Assembly: GCF_004138485.1 (NCBI RefSeq)
Contig: NZ_RYEV01000006.1
Location: 1-64,000 of the forward strand
Source: Peristeroidobacter soli
GTDB taxonomy: Bacteria; Pseudomonadota; Gammaproteobacteria; Steroidobacterales; Steroidobacteraceae
Length of the DNA stretch: 64,000 bases
Reading direction: 5' to 3'
The notes under the pieces were generated by a model. The model searched no databases, had not been told where the DNA came from, and worked only from the letters and a program-made list of their open reading frames with translations. Made by a program: the position numbers and the translations under genes. Positions 32,119 through 42,523 of this stretch are shown piece after piece (position 1 is the stretch's first letter; each line of letters starts with the position of its first letter).

Positions 32119-35100
32119 ACCGAGAGTCAACTCCACGCGGTGGGTGGCTCCATCATCCAACAGCGGTACGCGCGGCTCGCCTGGAGGCATTCGAATTCCA
32201 TCCACGGTTATCCGGGCCACGCCTTGGCAAACGCCGTTGGGATTGTTCACGGCGATTTCGTAGCGTGCCGATCGATATCTGTAAACCATGTCAAAGTGCC
32301 GCCAGCCTTCAGGGATGCAAGGCGTGAGCAGCAGTTGCGTTCCCTGAACGTGCAGTCCAAGGATGGCTTCGATGCCGGCCCGGTATAGCCATCCGGCGGA
32401 GCCCGTGTACCACGTCCAGCCACCGCGTCCGACGTGAGGAGCGACCGAATAAACATCGGCAGCAACCACATACGGTTCGACTTTATAGCGGCGCACCGCA
32501 GTCCGCGTGCTCGTGCGGTTGATCGGATTGAGCATTGCAAACAGCTTGCCGGCAGCATTGCCGCGGCCCAGTTGCGAAAGAGCGATAACTGACCACGCAG
32601 CGGCATGAGTGTATTGTCCGCCATTCTCGCGGATGCCGGGTGGATAGCCTTTGACGTAGCCGGGATCGAGCGACGTGCGATCGAACGGCGGCGTGAACAG
32701 CAGCGCCAGTCCATCGTCGGGCCGAATGAGTTGTTCATCGAGCGCCGCCATGGCCTGGGCAGCACGGCTTGGCTCGGCAACGCCGGAGATGACACTCCAG
32801 GATTGCGCAATCGAGTCGATGCGACACTCGTCACTGCCTGCCGATCCCAGCGGCGTGCCGTCGTCATAATATCCTCGTCGGTACCACTGGCCATCCCAAG
32901 CATGGTGCTCGAGCGCTTCGCGCAATGCTTTGGCGTGCGTCAACCAGCGCTGCGCACGTCCGATTTCGTTCCGGGCGGTGGCAAACGGCGCGAAAGCGCA
33001 CAGCGTCGCATGCAGAAACCATCCGAGCCAGACGCTTTCGCCGCGACCGTGTTCGCCGACGCGATTCATGCCGTCGTTCCAATCGCCGGTTCCTATCAAG
33101 GGCAGGCCGTGCGCTCCCTGCGTGAGGCTATCGTCCAGCGCGCGGGCGCAATGTTCGAAGAAGCTCGCGGCGGTATCGGCAACGTTCGGCTGGAAGTATG
33201 CGTCGTGTTGTCCAGGTTCCAGCGCGACGCCTTCGAGAAAGGCGATGCTTTCATCGAGAACTGCGGTGTCACCGGTCCTGATGAGGTAGTGCGCGGCGGC
33301 ATAGGCGAGCCATACACGGTCGTCGCTGATGCGGGTACGAACGCCTTGTCCGCCGGGCGGCAGCCACCAGTGCTGCACATCGCCCTGCACGAACTGGCGG
33401 CCCGCCGCGCGCAGCAGATGCTCACGAGTGAGCGCGGGCTGCGAGGTCACGATCGCCATCCCGTCCTGTAGCTGGTCGCGGAAGCCATACGCGCCACTGG
33501 CCTGATAGAACGCCGAGCGGGCCCAGATTCGGCACACCAGCGTTTGATACAACAGCCAGCCGTTCAACATCAGATCCATGGCGCGGTCCGGTGTTTTGAC
33601 CTGAATCGCGCCGAGCGTTTCCTTCCAGAAGTCCTTTACGTGACGGAGCACCGCGTCCAGGTCGGCGTCACGATAATGTTGCACCAGTCGCTGCGCCTCG
33701 GTTGCACTGGCAGCTTCGCCGAGCAGGAACACGATCTCGATACATTCGTTTGGCTCCAACTCGATGAGCGTCCGCAGCGCGCAGCAGGGATCCAATCCAG
33801 CGCCAACGCGCCCGGAGAGTGCCGCAAGCCCATTGCACGCAGCGGGGCGCTCCAGCGCGCCGTGCCGACCGAGGAATTCACGACGGTCGCCGGTCCACTG
33901 AGTTTGTCGGTCGGCCAGATCCGCAAACGCCACGCGTGAGCCGAACTGCGAATTCCAAGGATTGCGAGCGAACATAGCGCCCGTCCTGGCATCCATCTGC
34001 GTCACCACGAAGGGTGCCGAGGCCGCGCGCGACGTGCCCAGAACCCATTCGACGTAAGCCGTAATGGAAAGATGCCGAGTTCGGGTCGAGGTATTGCGAA
34101 TGCGCAAGCGCGATATCTTGATGGAATCCTCGAGTGGCACATACATCTGCAGCTCGAGCGCGATTTGGTTGGCTTGATGTTCGAAAACGCTGTAGCCATG
34201 GCCGTGACGAACGTGAAACGGCGCGCTTGCATCACGTATGGGTGCAAGCGTCGGGCTCCATAGCGTTCCGTCGTCCTCATCGCGAACATACAAAACTTCG
34301 CCGGGCCGATCGGTCACGGGATCGTTGCACCATTGCGTGAGCTGGTTTTCACGGCTGTTGACCGCCCAGGTGTAGCCGCCGCCATCGGCGGAAACTTGAA
34401 AGCCGAAGTGTGGATTGGCAATCACATTGATCCAGGGCGCGGGCGTGGTCTGACCGGCTTCGAGATTGATCTGGTACTCGCGCCCATCTTCAGTGAAGCC
34501 GCCCAAGCCGTTGAAAAATTCCAACGGCGGCGGCGAGGTGAGTTCGGTGCGCGTGCTGTCCGCCATTCTCGGCCGCCGCAGTCCCGACGGAACATCGGCG
34601 GGGGCGGTGCGACGCTGGAGTTGATCTGCGAGCATGCCTCGCGCCCCGACGAACACTGCGCGCGCAACGCTAGATAGAGTCGCGCGTGTTTCTGCGGACA
34701 CCAGATCGGTACGTAGCACGAACACCGAACCCTTGGTGCTGTCGACGTGGAGCTGCGGTTGCGACTGGCGCGTGCGCACCATTCCCTCGAGAGCGATCTG
34801 CAAATCCTGAACGTAGGAGGCCGCACGCTCGTTCAGGATCACGAGGTCCACGGCCAGTTGTTTCAAGCGCCAGTATTCATGTGCGTGCAACAACTGCCGC
34901 GCGATCGCCATGTCCTCGATATGCTCGATCCGTAACAGCACGATCGGCACATCGCCTGAAATTCCATGCGCCCAAAGGGCCGGCCGCGTGCAGCCGCCGC
35001 GTTGTATCGCCGCCGCGGAGGGCCGCAGTGAGGCGTCGGCGAACAGCACATGGCTGGCGACACATTGATACAGGTGAGCTGCTTCGGCGCTGATGCCCAA

Positions 35101-38100
35101 ATGATGCAGTTGGACTTGCGCCTGCGTCCACGCGAGGGTCGCGGCGCGGCTGAAAGCGTTAGCGTCGCGGTGCTTGTCGAACAGATCCAACACGTTGGCG
35201 CGGGTGGTCGAAACGCAGGTCCAGAACGATAGCCGCGCCGTCGCCGCCGGCGGAATGCGAACGCGCTGGCGCAGCGCGAAGATCGGATCGAGCACGGTAC
35301 CGACGGTGTTCGACAAGGGCCGACCATCCATGACAGCGACCGGTTCGTGGACTTCGCGGCCTCGCCCCAGAAAACGCGCTCGATCGGTCTCGAATTCGAG
35401 CGGCCCAGAGATCGTGCCTTCCACGGCGAGGTGATGTGCCGCCCAGACTTCCGGCTCGGTCGCGGCACGCCGTCGCCTCGTGGCCAGCAGTACACCGAGG
35501 TTGGCCACGAACTCGGTCTGCACGAACAGTTTGGAGAATGCCGGATGAGCGGCGTCGGCTGCGGGCGGGGCGAGTGCGAGCTCGCTGTAAGAGGTGACAT
35601 CGAGCTCGATCGAGCTGCTACCGGTATTGGTGATCGAGATCCGTCTGACCTCGGCATTGTCCTCCGGAGAAACGACGACATCGAGGGTCGTCGTCACTGA
35701 GCCGTCGACGCGCACGAATTCGGCGCGGTCCTCGCTGAACGTCACTTCATAACTGTCCGGCTCGACGCCGCACGGCTGAAAGCCAGCCGACCAGACCGCG
35801 CCAGTGGTCGCGTTTCGCAGGAAGATGTAGCTGCCGGAATCATCCCGCGTGACATCCTCTTGCAGACGAGTGATACCGATGTCGCCGCATCTGCTGTAAC
35901 CGGATCCGGCGGCGCTCAGCATCACGGCGTAGCGCCCGTTCGAGAGGATATGTGTCTGCGGAGCGGCGGAATGCGGGGTGTGCAGGCGTCGCAATGTCGG
36001 CAGCTGCGGATCGTTGCTGCGTTCCGAGGATTGCGCCTCTTCGACTCTTGGGCGGGCAATTGAAACATCTCGCGGTGTCCGTTCGTGCAGCAGAAGCTCC
36101 GCGGCCTTCACCATGCTGTCGGAGTGGAAGCGCGCACGCATCCTGCCATCGAACAAGACATTGGCCGCGGCGACGATGGTCATTCCCTGATGGTGCGCCA
36201 TGAACGCCTTGACGATCACGACATCGATGCCCTCGGGCAGTCGGGTACGTGTGTAGTCGAGTGCTTCGTAGAAGCCGTAGCTGCCCAGTGCGCCGACCTC
36301 TTCAAGTCGTGCATAGTTCCGCATCGCCGCTGTCGGGTCGACCATGGCTGCGAGGCCCGTGGCGTACGGCGCGATGACGAGATTCTCGCTGAGGCCGCGC
36401 TTGAGCCCGAGGCCGGGCACGCCAAAGTTGGAGTACTGATAGGTGAATTCCAGATCGCGCGCGCCGTAAGCCGATTCGGAAATGCCCCATGGGATGTCCA
36501 ATGAAGCTGCGTAGCTCATCTGCCGGCGCACGATGAGGCGAGTGGTCTGCTCGATCAGGCTGCCGGCGGGAGCGCGCATGACCAGCGAAGGCATCAGGTA
36601 TTCGAACATCGAGCCCGACCATGATACGAGGGCTGCGCCACGTCCGATCGGCGTCACGGCGCGGCCGAGGCGAAACCAGTGGTTTGCCGGCACATCGTTT
36701 TTCGCAATGGCGAAGAAGCTCGCGAGGCGGGCCTCGGATGCCAGCAAGTCATAGCAACTCTCATCGAGCGCGTTGTCCGGCACGCGATAGCCGATGGACA
36801 GCAGCTTGCGTTCGGGATCCAGCAGGAAGCGGAAGTCCATCTCCAGGGCCAGCGCGCGGGCGGTGCCGGCCAGCGCCAGCAACCGATTCGACAGGCTCGC
36901 GTCCTCGTCGTCCTGCGTCTGGAGGTCGCGTTGCCAGCTCTTGATGGAGCGGTGCGCCGCCTCGGCCCAGAACAGCAAATCTTGATACACCGAGCCGTCA
37001 TGCTCGCCCGAAAGTGCGCGAGCGCCGTCGCTCAGGATGGTTGCCTGTGCCTCGGCGTGAACCAGTGTCGCGGCCACGGCTGTCGGCGGAATGTTTCCTT
37101 GAAGTGCTTTCGACAGTTCGGCCAGTGACGCTGCAAGCTGGCGTCGCGTCAGCGCCTGCGTGCGATCATCCTGAGGAAGTTTCAGCAGAGCGCCATGCGC
37201 CAGAGCCACTGCGTCGGCAATGCCTTCGAATCGAGCCGCGGCATCGATCGGGATTCGGGTCCACTCCTGCAAAGCGTTGGCGACGGTGGCGAGGTGGGCA
37301 GCAAGATTGCCGCTGTCGACCGAGGAAACGTATTGCGGATCGAGCGGTCGAAGATCGCGCGTGTCGTACCAGTTGTAGAAGTGACCGCGGAACCGCTGCA
37401 AGTGTTGCATTGTCGCCAGCGTCTTTTCCAGCCGTTCGAGGCTGTCCAGCGTACCGAGCCAGCCGAAGTCGCGAGCGCTGACCGCACACAACAGATACAA
37501 ACCCATGTTCGTGGGCGAGGTGCGATGAGCCACCACGGGTCGCGGATCTTCCTGGAAGTTATCCGGCGGCAGCATGCGGTCAGCATCGGTGACGAATGTT
37601 TCGAAGTACCGCCAGGTGCGACGAGCGACCAGGCGTAACCCGAGGCGGTCCTCGGCCGAGGCTGGTAAGCGACCGGCGGCCGGCGGCGATTCGCTGATCC
37701 GTCGCGCCATCGCCGGCGCCGCGGTCCACAGCATCACGAACGGCAGCGCCACCCAGAATGTTTCGAATCCGCCTGAGGCCACCAGCACCATGGCGCTCGC
37801 TGCCGCCAGCAGGCTTGCAAACATTCGCCGGTAGACACCGACCAGACCTGGTTGCGAGGCAAGCTGCGATTGCGCCGCCGTGACCCACTCGAGCAAGTTG
37901 CGCTTGCTGATGGTCAGGCGGTACAGAGTGCGCGCAATGGCATCGACCATGAGCCAGGCCTGATGTGGCAGAAAAGCGATGAGCAATCCGATCTGCGTGC
38001 CGGCGAGCGCGATGTCCTGGCCCCAAGCTGCCAGGTGACTGCGGGCGATGACATCGCGTCGAGGCATGATCGCCGCCAGGGCCGGCAGGAGCGCGGGAAG

Positions 38101-40638
38101 CGCGATCGCCGTCAGTACGAACGCGGTCCATATCCAGGCCGCGTGTAACGGCAGTTGCCAGCCGATCAGCAAGGCGAGCAGGGCAGTCGGAGCGGACAGG
38201 CTGCGGCGCAAGTTGTCGAGCATTTTCCATTGGCCGAGCAACGGCAATCTTCCGATACCGCGCCGAGCGGCGTCACCGCGGCCCAGGAGCCATGGCAGCA
38301 ACTGCCAGTCGCCACGGACCCATCGATGGTTGCGAGCCGATGCGACGTCGTAGCGCGCAGGGAATTCCTCGATCACCTCGACATCCGAAATGAGCCCGGC
38401 GCGCGCGAACGTGCCTTCAAACAGATCATGGCTGAGCAGCGAGCCGTCCGGCACTCGGCCGGCCAGCGCTGTCTCGAATGCGTCGATATCGTAGATGCCT
38501 TTGCCGGCGTACGAACCTTCGCCGAACAGATCCTGATACACGTCGGAAACAGCAGCACCATACGGGTCGATGCCGGTCATGCTGGAGAAGGTACGTTGGA
38601 ACAGCGAGCCCTCGCGGCCTATCGGCAGCGATGGTGTCACGCGCGGCTGGAGTACCGCATAGCCGTCAACGATTCGGCCGAGGCTACTGTCGAATCGGGC
38701 GCGATTGAGTGGATGTGCCAGCTTGCCAACCATGCGTCGCACGGCTTCTCGCGGCAAGCGGGTATCGGCGTCGAGCGTAATGACGAAACGAACGTCGGCT
38801 GGCACCGCCATCCCGGCAGGAGCACGGACAAACGTCGTGTCGACGGCTCCACGCAGCAGCTGATTCAATTCATGCAACTTGCCTCGCTTGCGCTCCCAGC
38901 CCATCCAATGTTGCTGGCTCTCGCTCCAGATGCGTCGGCGATGCAACGCATAGAAGCGTGCGCCCTGCGAGGGAGCGTCGTGGATGCGGTTGAGATGAGA
39001 GATACCGTCGGTCACCAACTGCAGCAGCGCCGGGTCTTCGGCAGTGTGCTCGGTTTCCGCGTCGGTCCAATCCAGAAGCAGCGCGAAATGCAGCTCGCCG
39101 TGGGCAGAGGCCAGGTAGTGGACTTCAAGTCGTTCGAGCAATGTTTCAATAGCTTCGCGCGTGGTCAGCAGCGCCGGCACAACGATCATTGTGCGCAGGT
39201 CCGCTGGAATGCCGCTACGTAGTGACAAGCCCGGTAACATTGTTGCGCCGAACCCTCGCGTAACCGCGCGGTTGACCAACGCGACCGAAAGATCGGTGGC
39301 AGGAATGATTCCCAGCAATGCGCACACTGACAATTGCCACAGTGCGATTCCCTGAGCTGCGAGCAGACCCAGTGGTATGCAGATAATCAGCGCGGCGAGC
39401 AGCAGCAGGGAAGAAATGTAGCCGGTGGGGCCGATTGCATCGCTCAGTGCCCGTGGCCAGCCGTCCAGCGAGGTGCGACATCCAATGGCGGTGGCGAAGG
39501 AACGTCGGCCGGCTCCCAACAGATGATAGCCAGGGTCGCGCTTGCGCAACTTATCGGGATCGTCCTCGCTCACCGACCGGATTGCCGCGACCAACGCATG
39601 CGTTATCTCCAACTCGCTGTGCGTGCAGCGGCGTGCCAGGCGCTCGATGGCGCTGCGGTACAGATTGCGGGTGGCAAAATCCATTTGCGCCAGGTCGGTT
39701 TGCCGGCGTAGCGTCGCTTCGACCAGGCTCACGGCTTCGAAGAACTCGGCCCAGTTCACATCGGAGATCAGGCGCATGCTGGTGATGATGTTGCGTACGG
39801 TCACGTTGGTCGCGCCCTGCCGCTGGTGCTCGTCGTGAACCATTCGGTCGGAAGTGGTGCCCTTGGCGATGAGCTGTTCCTCCAGCCATTGCAATGCTGG
39901 CGTTACGCGCGGATCTTGATCGCGCAAGCGCTTTACGACCTGCACCACGAACGAAGCGGAGAGCTCGCCGTGCTCCAGGAAATATCGAGAGAGTGCCTGT
40001 CGATCGATCGCGGCTCCATTCACTCCGAGCAAGCGGTCGGCGATCGCATCGGCTTGCTCGCGCTCGAACCGCCCGTTCACTATGTGCTCGGCGGCGCGGC
40101 GCAGATTTTCGATCAGCACGATGCTCAGCGTGATCGCCATCGCCCACAGCTCGCCGATCGTGAGGGGCTGTACCACTTGGTACGCACGCACGAACCGAAG
40201 CAGAGCTTCCATGTCGAAGTGGCTGTCGCTGTGTGCGACACACGCCCATGCCATGCCAAAGACGCGCGGGTAGCCGATGAACGGCCCGTCGGCGAGCTTC
40301 GGCAACTGGCGGTAGAAGCTCGGCGGCAGGTCGCTGTGGATCTTGCGGATCTGTTGTTCGATCAGATGATAGTTGTCGATCAGCCACTCACCGGCTGGCG
40401 TGATGTTGTCGCCCGAGTGGGCCGAGGTCATGGTCCGATAGGCGTCGAGCAGCACCGCTTCGTTATCGCTCAGGCGCGCATTGAGCGAGCGTCGGCGTTG
40501 CGGTCGCGATGCGACGGGCTGACTCTGCGCCAGACTTTCGGCGTGCTGTTCCAGGCGCGTAATGCTGAACAGTTCCTCCCGAATGATTGCGGAGCTGTTC
40601 CAGGGCGGTGCGGGCTGTCGCCAGGTGGACGCTTTCAG
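32092..40638 (-). CDS. ndvB: Cyclic beta-1,2-glucan synthase (NdvB type)
   Basis: A giant inner-membrane enzyme, about 2848 residues, normal for the family. It holds a GT84 region with ITLDADTRLP (about 615) and HRWVRGDW (about 775), several hydrophobic spans between about 400 and 1000, a glucoamylase-like middle and a C-terminal GH94-type phosphorylase domain (GDWNDGMNRVG, about 2520). It uses UDP-glucose to make cyclic beta-1,2-glucans for the periplasm, involved in osmotic adaptation and host interaction. The first canonical start is GTG 40455, but family-like sequence (EELFSITRLEQHAESLA) continues upstream. No ATG, GTG or TTG exists in frame before the stop at about 40756. CTG 40638 has GGAG seven nt upstream, so I chose it. 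Confidence 0.93.
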   Translation of the reverse strand: MKASTWRQPAPPWNSSAIIREELFSITRLEQHAESLAQSQPVASRPQRRRSLNARLSDNEAVLLDAYRTMTSAHSGDNITPAGEWLIDNYHLIEQQIRKIHSDLPPSFYRQLPKLADGPFIGYPRVFGMAWACVAHSDSHFDMEALLRFVRAYQVVQPLTIGELWAMAITLSIVLIENLRRAAEHIVNGRFEREQADAIADRLLGVNGAAIDRQALSRYFLEHGELSASFVVQVVKRLRDQDPRVTPALQWLEEQLIAKGTTSDRMVHDEHQRQGATNVTVRNIITSMRLISDVNWAEFFEAVSLVEATLRRQTDLAQMDFATRNLYRSAIERLARRCTHSELEITHALVAAIRSVSEDDPDKLRKRDPGYHLLGAGRRSFATAIGCRTSLDGWPRALSDAIGPTGYISSLLLLAALIICIPLGLLAAQGIALWQLSVCALLGIIPATDLSVALVNRAVTRGFGATMLPGLSLRSGIPADLRTMIVVPALLTTREAIETLLERLEVHYLASAHGELHFALLLDWTDAETEHTAEDPALLQLVTDGISHLNRIHDAPSQGARFYALHRRRIWSESQQHWMGWERKRGKLHELNQLLRGAVDTTFVRAPAGMAVPADVRFVITLDADTRLPREAVRRMVGKLAHPLNRARFDSSLGRIVDGYAVLQPRVTPSLPIGREGSLFQRTFSSMTGIDPYGAAVSDVYQDLFGEGSYAGKGIYDIDAFETALAGRVPDGSLLSHDLFEGTFARAGLISDVEVIEEFPARYDVASARNHRWVRGDWQLLPWLLGRGDAARRGIGRLPLLGQWKMLDNLRRSLSAPTALLALLIGWQLPLHAAWIWTAFVLTAIALPALLPALAAIMPRRDVIARSHLAAWGQDIALAGTQIGLLIAFLPHQAWLMVDAIARTLYRLTISKRNLLEWVTAAQSQLASQPGLVGVYRRMFASLLAAASAMVLVASGGFETFWVALPFVMLWTAAPAMARRISESPPAAGRLPASAEDRLGLRLVARRTWRYFETFVTDADRMLPPDNFQEDPRPVVAHRTSPTNMGLYLLCAVSARDFGWLGTLDSLERLEKTLATMQHLQRFRGHFYNWYDTRDLRPLDPQYVSSVDSGNLAAHLATVANALQEWTRIPIDAAARFEGIADAVALAHGALLKLPQDDRTQALTRRQLAASLAELSKALQGNIPPTAVAATLVHAEAQATILSDGARALSGEHDGSVYQDLLFWAEAAHRSIKSWQRDLQTQDDEDASLSNRLLALAGTARALALEMDFRFLLDPERKLLSIGYRVPDNALDESCYDLLASEARLASFFAIAKNDVPANHWFRLGRAVTPIGRGAALVSWSGSMFEYLMPSLVMRAPAGSLIEQTTRLIVRRQMSYAASLDIPWGISESAYGARDLEFTYQYSNFGVPGLGLKRGLSENLVIAPYATGLAAMVDPTAAMRNYARLEEVGALGSYGFYEALDYTRTRLPEGIDVVIVKAFMAHHQGMTIVAAANVLFDGRMRARFHSDSMVKAAELLLHERTPRDVSIARPRVEEAQSSERSNDPQLPTLRRLHTPHSAAPQTHILSNGRYAVMLSAAGSGYSRCGDIGITRLQEDVTRDDSGSYIFLRNATTGAVWSAGFQPCGVEPDSYEVTFSEDRAEFVRVDGSVTTTLDVVVSPEDNAEVRRISITNTGSSSIELDVTSYSELALAPPAADAAHPAFSKLFVQTEFVANLGVLLATRRRRAATEPEVWAAHHLAVEGTISGPLEFETDRARFLGRGREVHEPVAVMDGRPLSNTVGTVLDPIFALRQRVRIPPAATARLSFWTCVSTTRANVLDLFDKHRDANAFSRAATLAWTQAQVQLHHLGISAEAAHLYQCVASHVLFADASLRPSAAAIQRGGCTRPALWAHGISGDVPIVLLRIEHIEDMAIARQLLHAHEYWRLKQLAVDLVILNERAASYVQDLQIALEGMVRTRQSQPQLHVDSTKGSVFVLRTDLVSAETRATLSSVARAVFVGARGMLADQLQRRTAPADVPSGLRRPRMADSTRTELTSPPPLEFFNGLGGFTEDGREYQINLEAGQTTPAPWINVIANPHFGFQVSADGGGYTWAVNSRENQLTQWCNDPVTDRPGEVLYVRDEDDGTLWSPTLAPIRDASAPFHVRHGHGYSVFEHQANQIALELQMYVPLEDSIKISRLRIRNTSTRTRHLSITAYVEWVLGTSRAASAPFVVTQMDARTGAMFARNPWNSQFGSRVAFADLADRQTQWTGDRREFLGRHGALERPAACNGLAALSGRVGAGLDPCCALRTLIELEPNECIEIVFLLGEAASATEAQRLVQHYRDADLDAVLRHVKDFWKETLGAIQVKTPDRAMDLMLNGWLLYQTLVCRIWARSAFYQASGAYGFRDQLQDGMAIVTSQPALTREHLLRAAGRQFVQGDVQHWWLPPGGQGVRTRISDDRVWLAYAAAHYLIRTGDTAVLDESIAFLEGVALEPGQHDAYFQPNVADTAASFFEHCARALDDSLTQGAHGLPLIGTGDWNDGMNRVGEHGRGESVWLGWFLHATLCAFAPFATARNEIGRAQRWLTHAKALREALEHHAWDGQWYRRGYYDDGTPLGSAGSDECRIDSIAQSWSVISGVAEPSRAAQAMAALDEQLIRPDDGLALLFTPPFDRTSLDPGYVKGYPPGIRENGGQYTHAAAWSVIALSQLGRGNAAGKLFAMLNPINRTSTRTAVRRYKVEPYVVAADVYSVAPHVGRGGWTWYTGSAGWLYRAGIEAILGLHVQGTQLLLTPCIPEGWRHFDMVYRYRSARYEIAVNNPNGVCQGVARITVDGIRMPPGEPRVPLLDDGATHRVELTLGSAEGANVQ

Positions 40639-40953
40639 CGTTCTACTCCAGGGAGACCTGCTACGGGTTGGCGTGGTGGCGGGTCGGTCGCGCGCGTCGC
40701 CGCGGCTATAACTGTAATTAGCGGCTATCGGCGCATACTCCGGTGAGCGTGACCGTTATGGTTGGTTCACGCTTGCGCCAACGACGATGGTAGATGACAG
40801 TCAAGAAGTTTCTCCAGGAGCAGATCGATCGGGGATTTTGCAGCGACGCGTCCAGCGGGTCGGTGCGGTAGCGAACTTAGATGCACGAGCCCGGCAATGC
40901 TGTATGTTAGGCCGTGCACCGACACCGTACCGACCATCGAAAAGAGGTGACCT

Positions 40954-41076
40954 GTGAGCAAGGGCCAGGATCGAAAGAAGGATTTGAAGAAGAAACCGAC
41001 CAAGACGCTCGACGAGAAGCGTGCGGCGAAGAAGGTCAAGAAGGCCGAACGGGCCGCGGCTCGCAGCTTTCTGTAG
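40954..41076 (+). CDS. Small Lys-rich basic protein (40 residues)
   Basis: GTG 40954 opens a 40-residue protein, MSKGQDRKKDLKKKPTKTLD followed by a Lys/Ala-rich tail ending in ARSFL. AGAGGTGA lies a few nt upstream, a good ribosome binding site, and a 14-bp hairpin terminator follows 51 nt after the stop. Those signals plus extreme Lys content argue for a real short gene. It may bind nucleic acid or ribosomes. Function unknown. Confidence 0.6.
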   Translation: MSKGQDRKKDLKKKPTKTLDEKRAAKKVKKAERAAARSFL

Positions 41077-41127
41077 CGCCATCGAAGTTCGTTCGTCGCT
41101 GCTTGCCGCGAGTCGCTCTCGACCCGG

Positions 41128-41159
41128 AAAATCGGAGCGCCGTGCGGCGCTCCGATTTT
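41128..41159. terminator. Bidirectional hairpin terminator
   Basis: Perfect 14-bp stem AAAATCGGAGCGCC / GGCGCTCCGATTTT with a GTGC tetraloop. A and T runs on both sides allow termination of the small basic gene (plus) and of the stress-protein gene (minus, ending at 41170). Confidence 0.9.
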
Positions 41160-41169
41160 GCTGACCCCG

Positions 41170-41856
41170 TTACCGCCGGCGCTCCGTTGCGCTGGTGGGG
41201 AGAGCGGCGCCATCATCCTTTGTCGAGAGTTGCAGCTGCTCGACTTGCTCAGCGCTTCTGGCGCTCGAGTCGCTGGAGCCCCGCGTCACCTTGCCGGCAA
41301 AATTCGGCCTGATGACATTCTCGGCGCCGCGCGCGTCCTTGGGAACACTGGCTTCACCGGTCGAGCTCACATCCGTGGCACTGGCTTCCTCCAGTACCTG
41401 TTTCGCACGCGAGCGCTCGTCGCCATTCTCCGTGTGTACCGAGATCAGGATGTTACCGGCGCGAACTTTACCTTCGTACTGCTTCGCCTCCAGTTCCGGG
41501 ATTCCCAGGCCGACCAACGCGCCAATGAGGCCGCCGGTCGCCCCGCCCACTGCTGCGCCACTGAGCGCAGCCATGATGGGCCCGGCTGCAATCAAAGGTC
41601 CGACGCCGGGGATGGCCAGCGCGCCGATGCCCGCCAGCAGACCGAGCGCACCACCCACACCCATGCCCGCGAGCCCGCCGGTCGTGGCGCCCTCGGGAGC
41701 TTTGGTGTTCTTTTCATGAGCAAAATCTCGAGTGCCCGCCTGGTCCGGGAAAAGCACCGAGACAGCGGAACTGGAAATCCCCACGGACTGGAGCCGGGAG
41801 ACAATGGATTCGGCTTGCCCGGCGGAGTTGGCAATGCCGTAGACTGCGTTCTTCAT
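41170..41856 (-). CDS. YflT-type general stress protein with glycine-rich hydrophobic core
   Basis: A 228-residue protein. The N-terminus (KNAVYGIANSAGQAESIVSR) is the heat-induced YflT/17M-type domain. A long Gly/Ala-rich hydrophobic stretch with glycine-zipper character (about 68-125) may insert into membranes, followed by YEGKVRAGNILISVHTENGD and a low-complexity polar tail. The ATG at 41856 has GAGGA about 7 nt upstream. It is transcribed alone toward a bidirectional terminator. Likely stress-induced; mechanism unknown. Confidence 0.78.
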   Translation of the reverse strand: MKNAVYGIANSAGQAESIVSRLQSVGISSSAVSVLFPDQAGTRDFAHEKNTKAPEGATTGGLAGMGVGGALGLLAGIGALAIPGVGPLIAAGPIMAALSGAAVGGATGGLIGALVGLGIPELEAKQYEGKVRAGNILISVHTENGDERSRAKQVLEEASATDVSSTGEASVPKDARGAENVIRPNFAGKVTRGSSDSSARSAEQVEQLQLSTKDDGAALPTSATERRR

Positions 41857-42227
41857 GGGTGATTCCTCGATAACAAAAAGTTCAGGTAACAGCTCGAGCT
41901 CAGCGCGCCAGGGTCGGCGGCCCGACAAGTAACGCAGTCGAGGATGAGAGGGTGGTGAGGTGGCAGGGTGCTCGCGGATGGCTGAGATCGAATGACCGCA
42001 TGAAGCGTCCCGAGTGCCGGAACAACGGTCAGCGCGGGATGAAGTTCCGGATGTTTCATCGCTCGCTGGAGATGGCGATGATGTTTGTTACGGATCTGGA
42101 AATGAAAGTAACAAAAGTGTTTTCTGTGCCATTCGGGTTTGAATGGGCGGTTGCCGGGCGCAACCGCATCCCCGTCCCTGGCGCCGATTAGAACGTGCGA
42201 CGTCGCGGCGAGTCAGGTCGATTCGAA
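41857..42227. other. Intergenic region
   Basis: About 370 nt that should carry the stress-protein promoter (minus strand). Frames present look non-coding. No clear operator or hairpin. Confidence 0.4.
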
Positions 42228-42455
42228 CTACTTGGTTCTTTTGCCCATGCGGCGCAGATTCAAACGCTCCACCATGGCCTGTACTTGCGAGAGCACGTCG
42301 AAGTGTCCGCCGGCTCGCAGGCCTGCAATGGTATTGGTTCCCTGCGAAATCACATACCGGTGCCACATGGCGCCGCTGCCGTCCGGTGCCGGTGCGCGGA
42401 CTATCTCGTCGATGCGAAAGGAATCCTCGACCGAGAGCGTTTCTATTGTGTTCAT
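42228..42455 (-). CDS. Conserved small hypothetical protein
   Basis: A 75-residue protein (MNTIETLSVEDSFRIDEIVR, then WHRYVISQGTNTIAG and an Arg/Lys-rich end). It resembles short conserved proteins of other Gammaproteobacteria with a WHRYVI block. The ATG at 42455 has GAGG 8 nt upstream; the frame extends to 42527. It is 68 nt downstream of the RRM gene on the same strand and may be co-transcribed. Function unknown. Confidence 0.65.
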   Translation of the reverse strand: MNTIETLSVEDSFRIDEIVRAPAPDGSGAMWHRYVISQGTNTIAGLRAGGHFDVLSQVQAMVERLNLRRMGKRTK

Positions 42456-42523
42456 GATCGGAACCTCGATGGAAACTGCGTCGCCAGGATCGCCCGGGGC
42501 ACGAAGCCCCGGGCGCATGCTCA

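Noticed and set aside
39826-40746. 306-residue plus-strand open frame over the 5' end of the glucan synthase
   Set aside because: Antisense to conserved NdvB sequence, no domain and no ribosome binding site; a shadow of GC-rich coding.
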